Positions 12,293-25,639 are shown, counted from the first letter of the stretch. The stretch: DNA of 64,000 bases from Corythucha ciliata (GCA_038030265.1 CM075941.1:19344001-19408000); one strand, 5' to 3'. Program-made: numbers and translations. The notes: generated by a model not told the origin, from the letters alone.

Positions 12293-12446
12293 AGGGTGCG
12301 TTCATCAATGCATTTATTCTATAGACAAAGCTTGGACAAAAGTATGATAAGTATGGTTGCTATGGGCCTTTTTGTAAACAATAATGTAAAGTTATTCGAG
12401 CGATAGCTATTCCATGAGATATCCAGCGATTGATAAATTCACCCCT
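12293..12446 (+). mobile_element. MITE family M1, copy 1
   Basis: About 154 bp with inverted ends GGGTGCGTTCATCAATGCA and TTGATAAATTCACCC. Its interior (GACAAAGC, GGTTGCTATG, AATGTAAAG, ATATTCGAG-like, AGCTATTCCATGAGATA) matches the reverse complement of 26479-26630. Two copies of the same length and structure in opposite orientation make this a real element family. No coding capacity and no clear target duplication at this copy. Confidence 0.75.
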
Positions 12447-12449
12447 ACC

Positions 12450-15340
12450 CGCGTAAATTACGCGGTACATCGTAATTAGTAATTATTACGTTGTTGTCGA
12501 GTATACATCCTCAATCCGAAAGTACTTGTCCAAATGTCCAAGCCTGTGGCAATCATTTCCTTCAACACGGTGGAGGTGAGAGGCCGGAGAAGACGGCACG
12601 CTGAAGATAATGTAGGAAAAAGTCTGAGTTAGTTACTGCGAGCGTATAGGCAGCAAGGGGCTACATTGAAGCGTATTGCGGGTTTGTTGCCTATTTTTAA
12701 ACAAACCCTGCACAACTCTTGAAACAAGCATGCACTTTGCCTAACTCTTTTGAACGAACCACGTTCGGGGTTGAACGTACGATAGAGATTCAAGCAACCC
12801 CCTCCCCGCCACCGTATCAAAAGGTATCGTCATTACATCACGTTTATCGGCGACAGGAACAGGCCATACAGTAAGGGGTTTCCCCTATCCTTCATCTCGG
12901 CTAAGTTTTTTTTCTTTTTTTGTTTTTATTATTGTCTCAAACTTACCAGCCCTGCCCACCACGCTGTTGTAATCATCCTCGTCGTCTAAATTTGACTGCA
13001 TCATCGTATGCCGAATTAGAGCGTCAGTTCGCCTTGTTGTTACTTCCCTCATAATCGGAGCTGAAATTAATTGGTTTTTTTATCGTCAAAAACCCCTTTC
13101 TCCAAGTTTCATGACTGCGACACGAGCATTTTTTTAAAATTTAAATTGAATCATTATTTCAATAGAAATGAGAGGGCTATATTGAAAAAAATAATAATAT
13201 CGTGACGCAGGCGAGTGGTTTCAGCGGATATGGTTGTTATGGCTACTTCTGCACAAACACATTGGTAAGCGGGGAGGGGAAATTCAATAGGAATTTCTTT
13301 AACAAAAAGGCAGTGAAAATTCTATATGTAAAAAAAGGGTTCGTCAAGCTCCAAGGCATTCTCTACCTTTTCCATAGAAAAGGTTTAGTTAGAATCCATA
13401 TATGAACAATATTAATATTGTGTACACATACACTCATAAATAAATTAGTGCTATTCATTAAAAAATTATTAACTATTAAGGATTGAGAAATCGATGATGT
13501 CACTGAGAAGGCTTTAAAAAAGGTCAAGGATCTAAAAATTCACATGACATAATACGATAAAGAGAAAAATTACTCAAATGAGCAAGATGCGTGTTTCAAT
13601 GCACTAAAAAGTTTGCTATATTTAACATTTTCCTCCTCGAACTCACAATTGAATTTAAAATGAGCGACTCATGCCCGCAGCACCCCCTCCCTCCTTTGAT
13701 AATTTTCTGGGGAAAAAAACTATATGGAGACACCAAGTGACTATCAAAGATAAAAATAAACTAAATCTAGGTAGCTCAGAGTATGATTTTACGCCTAATT
13801 GACCCCCTCCAAACATTTTTCTTGCAGTACAATCTATTCACCACTCCCTGGAATTCTTTTCAAGCATGGTTGGCCCTCTTAATAATTCAAGTGTTATTTA
13901 AAAAACAAAAAACAAAAACAAACACACACGATGGAAACTTGTCTTGCTTTAGAACCCAAGGGAACGCGCCCTAGACAAAGGAAGTGATCAAATGGAGGGA
14001 GAGTGTTTATCGATCAACGAAATTATTCACGAATTTCAACCACGGGCTTGCATGAATTGATAGAGGTGACTGTTGAGTAAAATAAGGAACTAAGTGATGA
14101 AGAAATATGGTGGAAAGTAACTTATCATACCCTGCACCTTCTTGAGTATTCCTGAGCGGACTTCGTGCTCGTTTAAATATGTGAAAGACGCTTCAGTTTC
14201 AAGCAGAATGTGAACGGGGTTTTTAAAGTTAGGCTGGGGGGGGGGGTCTCCTAACTTCCTATCCTTTTTCGCCTGACACAAAAATCGTCAGTATCGATAA
14301 CATTGCGACGATCGGTATAACAGTACATCTTCCTCTTTTTAGCCCTGATTCATTCAAAGGAAGTGTTATCACTCTATCTCTCTCGCTCCACCTCATTTAA
14401 ATAGCATCTCACTCAACGCAATTTGATCGAATAAGTGTTTGAATGATATTAACTTTCAACCGTCGGTCGGCGCTGAAATCCAGAATGACGAAAATTTCCC
14501 TTCGACTTAACCACTGTCCCTGGGTTACGAGAAATCGTCGAAATTTCCATCGAGTCACCACCATTTTAAAACACGAAATCCCTTTCAGAACGAAAAAGAA
14601 AACATTACCCTCTCACCCACTCACTCACTCTCTTCTTGTTCAGCGCTGACAAGCAACGCCCTTTTATGTTTTAGTGCCTCCTTCCGCCGGGAGTAACACT
14701 TTTCGAGTGCATGAGACTCGCGGGCTCGACTTTCTGCTTCTTCTACACATCCTGATTAAAACCGAATTGGCAGGAAGGATCAAAATAGAAAGAAAAGTAA
14801 TTTTTGAAAATCATCAATATCAATATCAGGGTGGAAACATATTGAACATTATTTCCTCAAAGAGTACACTGAAAAGTTAAAAATGTCGCGTTTCCTGAAA
14901 TCTGGAAAACACTTCATAGCGTAAAATAATGTCTAGGATTCTGTAATCACTGCTGGAGCGGATTTAGAAAAGTCAAGATTTCGATGATGCCGTCTTGTCG
15001 GTGACAGCCCGTAACAATATCGCAATTAATAGGATAAAAACGACATTTGCTTACAATGAAAATTGACTCCAAGCCTTCAAACAGCTGTATAGAAACTGTA
15101 CAGCCACCTCCTCATGACTGCCCTAACTCATTTCTGCTTGAGCGTCCCTTTTAGGGTGGTCTCTGAATACAACTTCTTATAAGTGATCACTCGACGCCAC
15201 TTAACGGAAAAAGCCCTTCAGGGCTGCGTTAAGGGTGGTTTCTGAATACGGGCCTAGACTCGAACAGAGTGCTCATTTTTCCCCCTCTAAAAAAAGCGTT
15301 GGTGCTCCCTTAGGTGGGGATGGGGATGGGTCTTGCTAAT
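12450..15340. other. Unclassified AT-rich DNA
   Basis: No gene is supported. At 15145-15170 and 15228-15252 a short sequence, AGGGTGGTYTCTGAATAC, occurs twice in direct orientation and may mark a repeat remnant. A run of eleven G lies at 14236-14246. Confidence 0.35.
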
Positions 15341-15344
15341 TCAA

Positions 15345-15840
15345 TAAACAAATTCCGTGAGATTGGCTCCTACAAAAGCCAATTTCACGGAGTTGACGTC
15401 TTCAAAAACCAAATTTCTTGGATTTTTGGCCCTTTAGAACCACAATTAGATGTATCTTTTTCAAAACATCATTTCACGGTTTTGGGTCACTTACGAAAAC
15501 CAATTTCAAGGATTTGGCTATTTCAAAGCCTACAATGCACATTTTGTGGGTTTTCATGACGCAAAAATCATCGTTTGAATTCTTCGAAAACCGAGTAGTT
15601 CGGATTTGGCTCTTCAAACCCTCAATCTCAAGGATTTTCAAAAATAATTATTCATAGGGTTTGGCTCTTTCAGAATTGGTGAAAAAATCACCGATTTCAC
15701 AATTTTGACTGTCACAAAACCGTAATAAATGACAAATTTCGCTTATTCAAAAATCATTTCGCGGGTTTGGCTCGTAAACGGACAAACTTCATGGGTTTGA
15801 GTGTTTCATGAACCAAATTCAACGAATGTTGCTATAATAA
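15345..15840 (+). repeat. Degenerate tandem repeat, family B
   Basis: Units of about 30 bp with AAAACCAATTTCACGG or AATTTCAAGG followed by ATTTGGCTC. This block uses CACGG more often than CGCGG, which suggests CpG decay. Confidence 0.65.
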
Positions 15841-15924
15841 GCGAATTTCCTTATTGACCTTAAATTATACATATACCTACCAATAACCTTAAAGTATGAT
15901 TTTAGAGCCAAAAACTGTCATACC

Positions 15925-16485
15925 ATGAATGAGCCCAAATCACGCTTTTCTCCATTTCAACCGGAAAATAACCAAAATCAAGCTTTCACTTCAATTCAAC
16001 TTACCACAAAATAGCCCGTATTGCGTATTTTCTTCAAAATCGCCTCTACTTTCTCCATCTTGCCCGCGAATTAGGCCAAATCGCACCCTTTCCCTGAAGC
16101 ACGAACTGGCCGTAGTCAAAATCACGATCTTTCTTCATTTTAACCTGCAAAAGCCAAAATCGCCCTACGACTCCATTTGTACAGCGAAAAAGCCCAAATC
16201 ACGCTTTTTGTCCATCCTAACCATGAAATAGAGCTAAAATTTCGCTTTTCTCCATCTTGACCGCAAATCGCACCCTTTTCCCACAACGACGAACCCAAAT
16301 AATAGCGCAGAAAGAACTGGCCTAAGTCTTTTGCATTTTAACCGCGAAAGCCAAAATAGCGCTTTTCTCTATTCTAACCGTGAAATGACCAAAATCACAC
16401 ATCTAGGCTCTCATTTTTACCGCGAAATAGTGTTTTTAATTTTAGTTTAAAATAGTATTTTTTCTCCATTTCCTAAGAGGGCCAC
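15925..16485 (-). repeat. Degenerate tandem repeat, family A reversed
   Basis: Units read TTTTCTCCATTTTAACCGCG followed by AAATAGCCAAAATCGCG, a variant of the family A reverse complement, with a period of about 32-35 bp. Confidence 0.65.
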
Positions 16486-16574
16486 TAGCGCCCATTAAAT
16501 TAGTCCAAAATGAATGGTTTCAACGTTTTTGGCAAACGTGCCAAAGAAGCCAAAAAGTTTCTGTGTGTGTCCTG

Positions 16575-16706
16575 TGTCACCACCCTCCAGTTTATAGTCC
16601 TGGTCCTGGTTACCACGACACAGGTGGCTATGGAGGGGGCGACTGGAACGATGATCCACCCCCCCCCTCACAGTTCTTCAATCCCAAGTGGTTATTCTCA
16701 CCAAAT
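16575..16706 (+). CDS. Possible Gly/Pro/Tyr-rich coding fragment
   Basis: One plus-strand frame reads HHPPVYSPGPGYHDTGGYGG, followed by a Gly, Asp and Pro segment. This composition resembles structural or extracellular low-complexity proteins. No start, reliable splice pair or family is seen, and a C-rich simple sequence contributes the prolines. It could be an exon of an unseen gene or a chance translation. Confidence 0.18.
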
Positions 16707-16709
16707 CTG

Positions 16710-17100
16710 ATTGAATTGACTCCAGCAATTGCTTATTATAGTATGTTCAAAAATGATGTTGGGGTGAAATTGTCACTTATATTCCTACGCTGTTTTGCGG
16801 TATCAGGGCTGAAATACGCATTATGTAATATATAGCCAAAAAAATCAGATTCTGGAGTTTCTGATAAAGAAAAAAAAGTTTCCAGGCCACTTCGTCACAG
16901 GGGCGTAGCCCGCCCATGATCTGTCCAAAAATTGGCAATGTTTTCCCCGGAAATCGATACTTTGTAGGAAAGGCTAAGCACTCAAATACTGGGTGGCCGA
17001 CTTTTCAATCCATTACTTCATCCATGAACTTTTCATTCATGAGAGACGTTAAAAATCAAACATCTTCTAACTCAAATGTGGCGTTTTTTAACAGAAAACT
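16710..17100. other. Unclassified DNA with a GGGGCGTAGCC motif
   Basis: CAGGGGCGTAGCC lies at about 16899-16910, a motif repeated through the window. No gene is supported. Confidence 0.4.
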
Positions 17101-17104
17101 GAAG

Positions 17105-18099
17105 TTTTACACTCTTTAACTCAATATTTTACTTCCAAACTGACGATTTTACGCAAAGCCGATGTGCTACCCCTAAACCAAATAACCAAATATTCTACAG
17201 CACAACTGGCGATTTTAAAACCCAGGCTTTGCTCCAAAATTGATGATTTCACCCTAAAACTGGTGGGTTCAATCCAAACTGATGATAAACGAATGATCTC
17301 ACCAAAACAGACCACTCTGCGTTAAAAACTGCCGAATTTATCCCTCAGGTCGGGCGATTTTACTCAAAAAACCTACGAGACGTGTTACCCCCATTCCCCT
17401 CTTCTCGGATCAAACTGAAGATTTCACAACAAAACTGTCGATTTTAACCTAAAACTATTCTGATTTATTTAAAAAATGAATATTTTGCACCCTAAACAAC
17501 GACGATTTCCCCAAAAATTGGATATTTTACTTCAAAACTGACAATGCCACTCTGTAAACAAAGATTTCCCCACAACGGAGGATTTTAAGCCAAAAAGTAC
17601 AACTCTGCCTTGAAAACCGGCGATTTCACCACAAAACTGACGAATTCACCCCTGATGTGACGATTTTATACCAAACCAGACGATTTTACGCCAAAGCTGA
17701 CTTGTTGCCCCATAACTGCGAAGACGTCACTACAAAACTGGCGATTTTACCCCAAACCAAATTTTAATGAATATTTTACCCCAAAATGGGTTATTTTACC
17801 ACAAAACTGGCGATACTCCAAATCTGAGTGTTATTCTGAATATATCTCTGCAAAAACTGACAATTTTACCTCAAAACTTGACAATATCATCCCTAAAATT
17901 TCATAATCTGATGATTTTACCCTAAAAGTAGCGGCCCCTCCCCAAACGATTATTTTACCTCAAAACTGCGTTTTTCCGTAAACAGATGATTTTACGCCAA
18001 ACCTAACGAATCTGTCTTGAAAAAGGACGATTTAAACTCAAAAATGAAGTTTTCCCTACAATCCTGGTGATTCTACCGTAAAAAGTCTGCCAGTTTTCC

Positions 18100-18142
<43 letters not shown>

Positions 18143-18340
18143 ACCCCGAAACTGGAGGTTTCACCTCAAAACCGGCAATTGTATCACAAAACTGACGAGT
18201 TTGAACCTAAAATTGATGTATTTGCACTAAAACTGTCAAGTGAAAACATTCACTGCGAAACTGGCGATTTCATGTCAAAAACAAATTTAGTGGGTTTATC
18301 TCAAATTTGGCGATTTTAGGTCAAAATGGCTATTTAATCG
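17105..18340 (+). repeat. Degenerate tandem repeat, family D
   Basis: Short imperfect units of about 20-24 bp have the core CCAAAACTGACGATTTTACC. Variants include ACTGGCGATTTTACC and CTGATGATTTCACC. The block is distinct from families A-C but shows the same kind of decay. It is split by a pure A tract at 18102-18140. Confidence 0.75.
18102..18140. repeat. Poly(A) tract, 39 bp
   Basis: Thirty-nine consecutive A residues inside a family D unit. It could be the tail of a retrotransposed insert or slippage expansion within the repeat; no inserted body is visible next to it. Confidence 0.85.
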
Positions 18341-18344
18341 CGAT

Positions 18345-18770
18345 TTAGGCCCGGGTTGGCCATATTAGTTCAAAGTTCCATTTATCCTCAAGCGGAGCTT
18401 ACCCGAATCATGAATTTAGCATTTTGCATACAATAAACGTTTAAACCCTTAAAAACGCGCAAATGGACATTGTCGACCCGGCTCTTAAGCACAAAAATGG
18501 CGATTTTAGCACAAAAATGGAGATTTCAGTAGGCTGGGGGTTTCAACACGTGCTTTTTTGTTCAGAGAAGCAAAATCTGAAAAATTGGCTTTTTAGTTGT
18601 GTCAGATCTCCGAAAAAAGTATTTTAGGTCGCAAAAACCGCGAATTTAGTCTTTTAATTATGTCACTCATGTCAATTATGAAATTCGTTCTTTGAGCTAC
18701 AAAAATCCTTGAAATTGATTTTTTGTGTGAGCGCCGACGAAACAAAATGTGGTTGTCCTGAAGGATTTAT
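18345..18770 (-). repeat. Mixed degenerate repeats (families D and B reversed)
   Basis: Begins with D-like AAAATGGCGATTTTAG units and passes into reversed B-like units such as GCAAAATCTGAAAAATTGGC. CTGCCTACGCCCA follows just after, near 18858-18870. Confidence 0.5.
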
Positions 18771-18884
18771 ACTTTTAGAGCGTATCTAGGGAGTGGGCAG
18801 CTGCCCGATTAAATCTGCGCTTTCGAGTCTAGGGGATCTGCCTACCCCTGCCCCCCTCTGCCTACGCCCATGCTACATTCCTTC

Positions 18885-19120
18885 GATAGTTTCGCAAGTT
18901 TTGTGGTAACTCAGTGAGTCTCCAGGTTACTTTGTTGGTTGCCAAGTCATTTTGTCAGTTTCCAGGCCAGTCAATTACCAATGGACGACCAACAAACGAT
19001 TTGAATCGTTTTGACAGTTTTCAGGCCAGTGAGCGAGTTTCCGGGTAACTTTGCCATTTTCCAGGACACTTTATCAATTTTCATGTCAGCTTTTCAGTTT
19101 CCACGTTACTTTGGTTTCCT
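18885..19120 (+). repeat. Degenerate tandem repeat, family F
   Basis: Units of about 20-23 bp read TTTCCAGGCCACTTTGTCAG with variants. They have no CGCG core, so this is a separate small family. Confidence 0.65.
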
Positions 19121-19124
19121 AGAA

Positions 19125-21940
19125 AAGCGGGGCCATAATATTACAGTAGAAAATCTCTTTTTTAAATCAAGCCAAAGTCCCATAGTTGCCTAGAGAGCGG
19201 GAAACAGACAGCGGCACTGGCACCGCTTCCATCGCGACGGTGGTGATGAACGTTTCTTTCCTCGTAGTTCCAACTATATTTGGTAGTATCGCGTTCCACT
19301 CAAAACCAAATTTTCGCTGGCCTTTACCATTCATAGAACAATTTCGCGGGGTTGTTTCATTCAAAACCAATCTCACCGGGAAATGGGCCCACACTATAAC
19401 TGTGGGAAATCACGTCCGACTTTTAGTAAAAAGTTACAATACACCGAGGAAAGAGCGGTTCTAACAACACGAACAAACAAGATGAACTAAATTTCCTCGT
19501 CAATTACAACAATCCACGACCATATTGAGACGATTTTGCATGAATTGGCCCGTCGTGGAACCAGACCTCAACGCTAATTATTTTCAGCTGCTGTGTATGA
19601 GAAGGTTCATAACAACCGATTCGTAGTATCGACCGAACGAGTCAATTACCTACCCAAGAGAATTATTACTTTTTTCACGAAGTCGATAACACCCTCCTAC
19701 TATAATCACCTGCCCTCTGACAGAATGCGTCACTTCTTTCGTATTCGAAGGAGAAGAATGATTCACTATAACTCTACATAAATACAACAAAATAAAAAGT
19801 ACTCCGTACCCTCTTTTAACATAATTAACGACTAAAAATGAGTCCAATTTCAAAAACAGGACCAGAGCTGCAATGCTTTGATTATTCTGGTATGGCTGGT
19901 CTGAGGGAGTTCCCAGGGCGAGCACGCTTGGGTTAACATCACTTTTCCATTGTTCTTAGGGTCAAAGAAAATAAAAAAAGTAAAGCAGGAGGTCTGAATG
20001 AAGAAAAATAAAAAGCTGAAACATTATTTCATGAGAAAATGTCTTAATTAAAGACGGGGGAACTTCGCGTATTCCAAGGAATAGCGAGTAGAGTGGAGTT
20101 TTCACCTACGGGAAAAAAATGGGAGCAAAATCGTGGACGGAAAACGTAAAATATGTAATTCAACATTCAACTTTGGACCTTGACGTACAGAAAAGAGGGG
20201 AGTCTCGCTATTCATTCCTGTCACTGCTTGTTACAAAAAAAAGAAGAGAAATACAACGCAATTCAACCGACTTGAATACAGAAAAAAAATTGAGAAATGC
20301 CCGGCTGAATCAATTTAGCGTATTTAGGGGTGTGAAAGGGGGGGGGGGAAAGCCTAATCCTCTACATCCAGTGTATAACCTCGTATAGCCCTGACTATTT
20401 TGCCCGTTAAAGTCCCTTTACACAGTCTTTCAGAGAATAATGAAGCATGGAGAAGCGAAGCCTCTATTATATTCTCCCTGGGCGTTTAAGGGAAGAAGTT
20501 TATGAGACGTGTACAACAGGGGGGAGGGAAGGGTGCTCTTTTTTCTTTGGTCCTCCGCAGTTTCTGAAAACTCACGGCAATTCCTCAAGGCTCGGCCTTC
20601 GAAAATCTTTTTCTTTTTTTTTTTTCTTTCTTTAATTTCGAAACGATACCCGGTACAGTATAAATAGCAACTATTACGAAGAAAGAGAGGAACACGGACC
20701 TAGCCATCAGCGACTTATTTTTTTTTTAAACACAAACCAGAAAATGCTCTCTAAGATGTCAAAAGGTGACGGGAACTCTATATATGAGTTCTTTGAACTA
20801 ATGTGGTAAAGTTGGTCAAATGAAACGAAAAATACCTCGAGTAGCAATTTAAATTCCTTCCCAGAGAGGAGAAAAAACAATTGAAAAATAAGATCCATTC
20901 GTCTTTCTAATTACTATTGCGCCGTTTGAACTATTTGAACTACTTCTATGGATAAGTCCTCGATAAAAAGGCCAACGAGCTGATACTTGAGCGATCTCTT
21001 TGTCAGTAAATTATAAATACCTCTTTTTAACGATTTTCTGACTAAAGTAAACGTAAAATACTTTTATGCGTTGATATTTGTCGTGTTTACGATTTACGTT
21101 GCATCACTAAGCGGGAAATACAGCCATGGTGTTGCTCTATTCTTAAACTCATTTATACGAAGTTCCTTGAGATCTGACATTTCTACAAGTGTAATGTGTA
21201 ATCACGAGTTCAAGCCTCCCTCCTTCTTTCTTCAACATTTAACTAGAGCGTTCCGTTAGAACTGAAGAAGGAAGTCTAATTTTGATCCGTCAATTGTACC
21301 ATCTATAGGAACATTAATTTGTTCCGAATTTGAAAACAACTGTCAGTTTCTATAGTACTATTTTGAGGTCAGGCCAACTTAGGCACGAGACAAGTAAAAA
21401 TCAGGTTTACGTTCTTATTAGATAAGTATCTCGCTGGAAGTAAATATTTTGTTAAGGACCTCCCTTTTTTTATTGTTAAAGGAAGCGGATCCATACGTTT
21501 ATCAAGCGTGTAAGATAAACCGTGTTCGTGTCATAATATAGGGGAAAATGAATTAATTTGGCTTTTTTTTATTTTTGGAACTGATTCAAAGTTAGAGATG
21601 AGCTAGGACTTTCCCCGATGCATCATTTTCTGTGAGAGTGGGAAAAAGTGCATCATTAGTTTGCTGGCGGCTGGCAGTTTTCCAAATTAGAAAATCTCGA
21701 ATAAATAGTTTGTACAGTGGAAGGCGGGGGGAGGGGAGAAGTGGGAATTGTTGATTTGTTGTTAGAGATTTATGTGCAGAAGTATCCATAATTATTAGTC
21801 AATAAAAATGTGGAAAAACGTACAATGTTGCCCGCAGTCCAAACTTGGTGAAGATAAACTATTTTTCTTCTTCCTCCTCACTAATGACTGCCACACTCTT
21901 TTGTGGGCCATAATTCCTAGTTTATTTTATTTCCTAAATT
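19125..21940. other. Unclassified DNA
   Basis: A short stretch at 19300-19385 is B-like (AAAACCAATCTCACCGGG). The rest shows no supported gene, array or terminal inverted repeats. Open frames are under 95 codons and AT-driven. Confidence 0.35.
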
Positions 21941-21949
21941 TTATTCCAG

Positions 21950-22370
21950 AAATCACAGCACACATGCACATTTGACCGGCACTGGCACGAACCGTCACGC
22001 CGCTAATTTGTTGTAAGGCTGGCTGGCGTAGCGCACATAAAATACGACGGTGACTGCCGGGCGCGCGCGGCCTTCCACCACGGAGGAAAAGAAGACAGAC
22101 AGGCAGAGCGAATCCCTCGCCGCCACCGCCACCGGTGTAGATTGGGGGAATCCCTCCCCTCACCACTTTACTTCTCCCATTTTTAACACCAGTAGTTTCT
22201 TCCTTTATCCCCCGTTTCCACCATCCCACCACTTCCAGCACTCATACCCCGAAGGAGAATCTAAATCGCATATTATGACCGGAATTTCGTCAACTGCAGC
22301 TATGGAAACGCCGCCGTCAAATAGACGGGCAGGGTGCAGGGCACGACGCCACGCATCATAGGGAAAAGAG
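21950..22370. other. CpG-rich patch
   Basis: This is richer in G+C and CpG than its surroundings, with GCGCGCGCGG around 22060 and Arg/Pro-rich short frames on both strands. It could be a promoter or a first-exon region, but no start-plus-donor pair stands out and no protein family is recognised. Confidence 0.25.
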
Positions 22371-22374
22371 GCGG

Positions 22375-23380
22375 TTTCAAAGTTGGAAAAGGGGATAAGG
22401 GGGCTAAGCCTCTTATATTCACCCTATTTTCTATAACACAAAAAAAATAATGATAATTATAATAATAATTCGACTTTATTGACTCTGCACTCGCGCATTA
22501 ATCTCCCAGCACGAGACGACCCCCCCGGCTTAATAAAGCAGAGGATTGAAAAGAATCAGTCGAATTAAGTGCACTCAATGGCGAGAGGTGCAGATACGGG
22601 GAAGGGTGGCCTTTCCCACGATGTGCCAGCACTGGAAAAAAAAAATGCTTATAGGAAGGAACAATAGCCTTCGAGAAAGAACCACGTCCTGGACCAAAGA
22701 ACTCCTCCCATGTGCCATCTTCTTCTTTTTTTTAAAAATCATAAAGGCGGTACACCAAGGTCAAAAACGTATTCTTTCTCTGGAGACCTCAAGCGTGGTG
22801 TCCAACCGATCAAAAAAAAATTACGTCATTAGCGTAACGTTTACAAGGGCGGTGTTAAATTATTTTAAATAAAAATGGAAATAAAGAGAACAAAAATAAT
22901 GAAAGGCTATCGCGTTATCGACTGCGATTTCCTTCCTCCGCTTGATTGCTTGTGCCTAAAAAAAAACCTTGTTAACAGGAAACTATTAACAAATAAATGA
23001 TTCATAATTTCGCGAAATGCTTTAAATAAATTACCTATAATCAACACCTCGAGAGGCGGACAAGAGAAAGATCTCACTCACTCAGTTCAACCAGAGGGCC
23101 GGAGTTATTTATTTGGTTCATCGGTTCATTATTGAACAGTTTCCAATTCCGAGTCATAATCATTTCAATTCACTATTCTCTTTCCCCCTTGATATCACAC
23201 TTGTCCTCATTAACCGAGATTTGTTGTCTTCTGCGAAATAATGGGAGAGAAAAGAAAGAATCTTCCTGTGATTGATATTTTCCTTTTATAAAATGAAAAG
23301 TCGAGTCTGAAAAGTGAAATGGCACACGGCCCTTCTTTTCTCACTGAATAAAAGACAGAGGCTCGCCTCGCCGGTCTCTT
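22375..23380. other. Unclassified DNA
   Basis: Contains a short ATA/TAA simple repeat at 22447-22470. No gene is supported. Confidence 0.35.
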
Positions 23381-23384
23381 CACG

Positions 23385-23700
23385 GGTTGGCTCATCATTA
23401 TCATTAGAAACCAATTTCGAGGGGGACGGCTCACCCAAAAAAAAACATTTTTTTGGTTTCACCGCGATAAAAACAAATTTGAGCACTACTAACCCATTCT
23501 CTAAAAGCAATTTTGCGAGATTGACTCATTCGAGGATGCCGTCGATGCAAGTTTTGGTTTCTAATGATCAAAAACCGCGATTTCTGGGAGGCGCGAGCCT
23601 GCCAGACCCACGGCATTTGTTTCGAACGAGCTAACTCCATGAAAATTCAAATTCTAAGAGCCGGACCCACAAAAATTGGCTTTTAGAATTGGTCAAAATG
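23385..23700 (+). repeat. Degenerate tandem repeat, family B
   Basis: Units such as GAAACCAATTTCGAGGGGG and AAAAGCAATTTTGCGAG, flanked by GGTTGGCTCA, about 30 bp apart and heavily diverged. Orientation switches near 23640. Confidence 0.55.
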
Positions 23701-23898
23701 CGATTTAGGGAGGGGGGGGGATAAGCATCTCCACAATATCAAAGAGCATGAAAGTAAAAGTAAAAAAAGGGTTGTTTTAAACAGGTCAAACACAAGAGGG
23801 GGGGGGGATCTCGGCCTTCACGGGAAATCCTTTGTTAGAAGGATTGTTGACTGTAGAAAACCGTCAATTTCACTCGAGAACCCGACTACTTAGCCTAA

Positions 23899-24097
23899 GG
23901 CCGGTCGTCCACTGGAAGCGTTTTCGAGCGGCGCTACAACGTGCTACGACGAGCAACATCGAGCGTGCATACAAAAAGACATGAATTGAATTCACTGCTG
24001 CTAAGCCTGCAGTGGACGATGTCACATTCAATTTGAGGCTTTGAGATGTACGCTCGTTGTCGCGCCGCTCGAAAACGCTTCCAGTGGACGTCCGACC
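23899..24097. mobile_element. 199-bp MITE, TAA target duplication
   Basis: Very well conserved inverted ends: CGTCCACTGGAAGCGTTTTC and then GAGCGGCGC at the left, with the exact reverse complement at the right. TAA lies immediately outside both ends (23896-23898 and 24098-24100). The TAA duplication suggests a PIF/Harbinger-type non-autonomous element. Terminal-repeat identity is high compared with the decayed satellites, so it is younger. Confidence 0.85.
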
Positions 24098-24100
24098 TAA

Positions 24101-24410
24101 AACTGCCATTTGAACCTTAAACATTTCTTGAAAGGTGCAAGACCCACGAAATTTCTCATTAAACTGAGCTATTTAATTCAAAGGGTGTCAAATCTGTGAA
24201 TTTGTCACAACAACTGAACCCCGCAAAATTGGTTTCAGACGTGTCAGATCCGCGAAATTTGTGGAATTGTTTTTTTTTTTTTTAAAGGACTCAAACCCAG
24301 TAAATGGCCTTTTTCAACGACGAAAACTCCCAAATTTGGGTTCTGTGAGTTCCAATAATCCGAGACAATTTTGGCTCTGCGAGAGCCAATTCCACGAAAT
24401 TAATTTTTAT
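24101..24410 (-). repeat. Degenerate tandem repeat, family B reversed
   Basis: Reversed B units, for example GACCCACGAAATT and GTCAGATCCGCGAAATTTG, continue on the far side of the MITE. A poly(T) run lies near 24270. Confidence 0.55.
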
Positions 24411-24559
24411 TTGTAATAAAAATGCAGAAAAGAAGACCTCGAAAAATAAATGATCGACAAATTTCGTCTTCAGTCGGACGAGAAAAACGAGCGGCCAGAG
24501 AGCTCAATCAGTGATGAACAATCATCAAGCGAGACGAACAAAAAATATAATTCTTACGT

Positions 24560-25530
24560 AGCGTTAATTTACGGCTTCTCCCTAATTTAGGCCACGAATT
24601 AGAGTTTTTTTCCGATTTCATCCGCGAAATAGTGATTTTTTTTTTTCATTCTAGCCGCAAAGTAAAGTATTTACTCCGCGAATTGACGATTTTCTTAAAG
24701 CTTGTCCGTGAGTTAGTGTTTTCCCGAATTTTGGCCGCTATCAGTGGCGGATCCAAGGGAGGGGCCACAGGGGCCATGGCCCCTCCCTTGGGGTCGCCAG
24801 GGTCACTTGTGCAAAAAAACCCATCAAAACCGCCTCCATCGAGTCAAATTTTATGGTCAATTTCTCAAATGTACTGCGGTCTGAGACAGACGTCCCCTGA
24901 GCGGCCCAGCGAGGACTTTTCCTCAGGATCGGGTGAAAACCAATTTCACCGGGTGGTCCAATGCAAATCGGTCTCTGAATTGGGCCATCCCAGCGAAAGT
25001 GGTTAGCCGCCAACGAAAGTCCCCGAAATTGCTTTTTCGGGGAGCAAAATCCGAGAAATTGATGCGCGAAATGCCACATCTAGGGGGCAAATTTCAGTGA
25101 AATGCCACGTGGTTTACCTCATTTTCAGATTAAGCGCCACAAAATTGGATTCAGAAGCCGCTAATTGGAATTTTCTCAACTTTAGCCACGAATGAGAACT
25201 TTTTCTCAATTTCATCGACGAAATCAACTTTTCTAGAAAAATCGATTTATCTCAATTTTATCCACGAATTTCTTCTCAATTCTAACAGTAGTGTTTTTAT
25301 TCTTACGATTAGTGACTTTTCTCAATGTTAGCCACTAGTCAGCGATTTTGCTCAAATTACGTCGCAAAGTAGCGTTTTTAATTCTGCGAGCTAGCGATTT
25401 TTTTTTCAATTCTAGCCACGGTTAGAGCTTTTTCTCCATTTTAGCTGCGAATTAGCGGCTTCTCTCATTTCTTCAATCCGTGAATTAGCAATTAATATTA
25501 ATTTTAGCTCTGAACTGGCGTTTTACTCTT
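24560..25530 (-). repeat. Degenerate tandem repeat, family A reversed
   Basis: Units of about 30 bp read TCAATTTTAGCCGCGAATTA followed by GCGCTTTTTC, the reverse complement of family A. A non-satellite insert at about 24742-25130 starts with CAGTGGCGGATCCA and includes B-like units. Confidence 0.75.
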
Positions 25531-25639
25531 CTTCACACGAAGGCGATGTTGTGAGTGCCATTTTAATATTGAAGGGGTCCAATAAGAAAACGTTGTTTCA
25601 GCACTCACGGTTTTTCTGGTTTATTTACGAGCGCTTCCG

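Noticed and set aside
15145..15252. A MITE bounded by AGGGTGGTYTCTGAATAC
   Set aside because: The two copies are in direct, not inverted, orientation and no further structure is visible.
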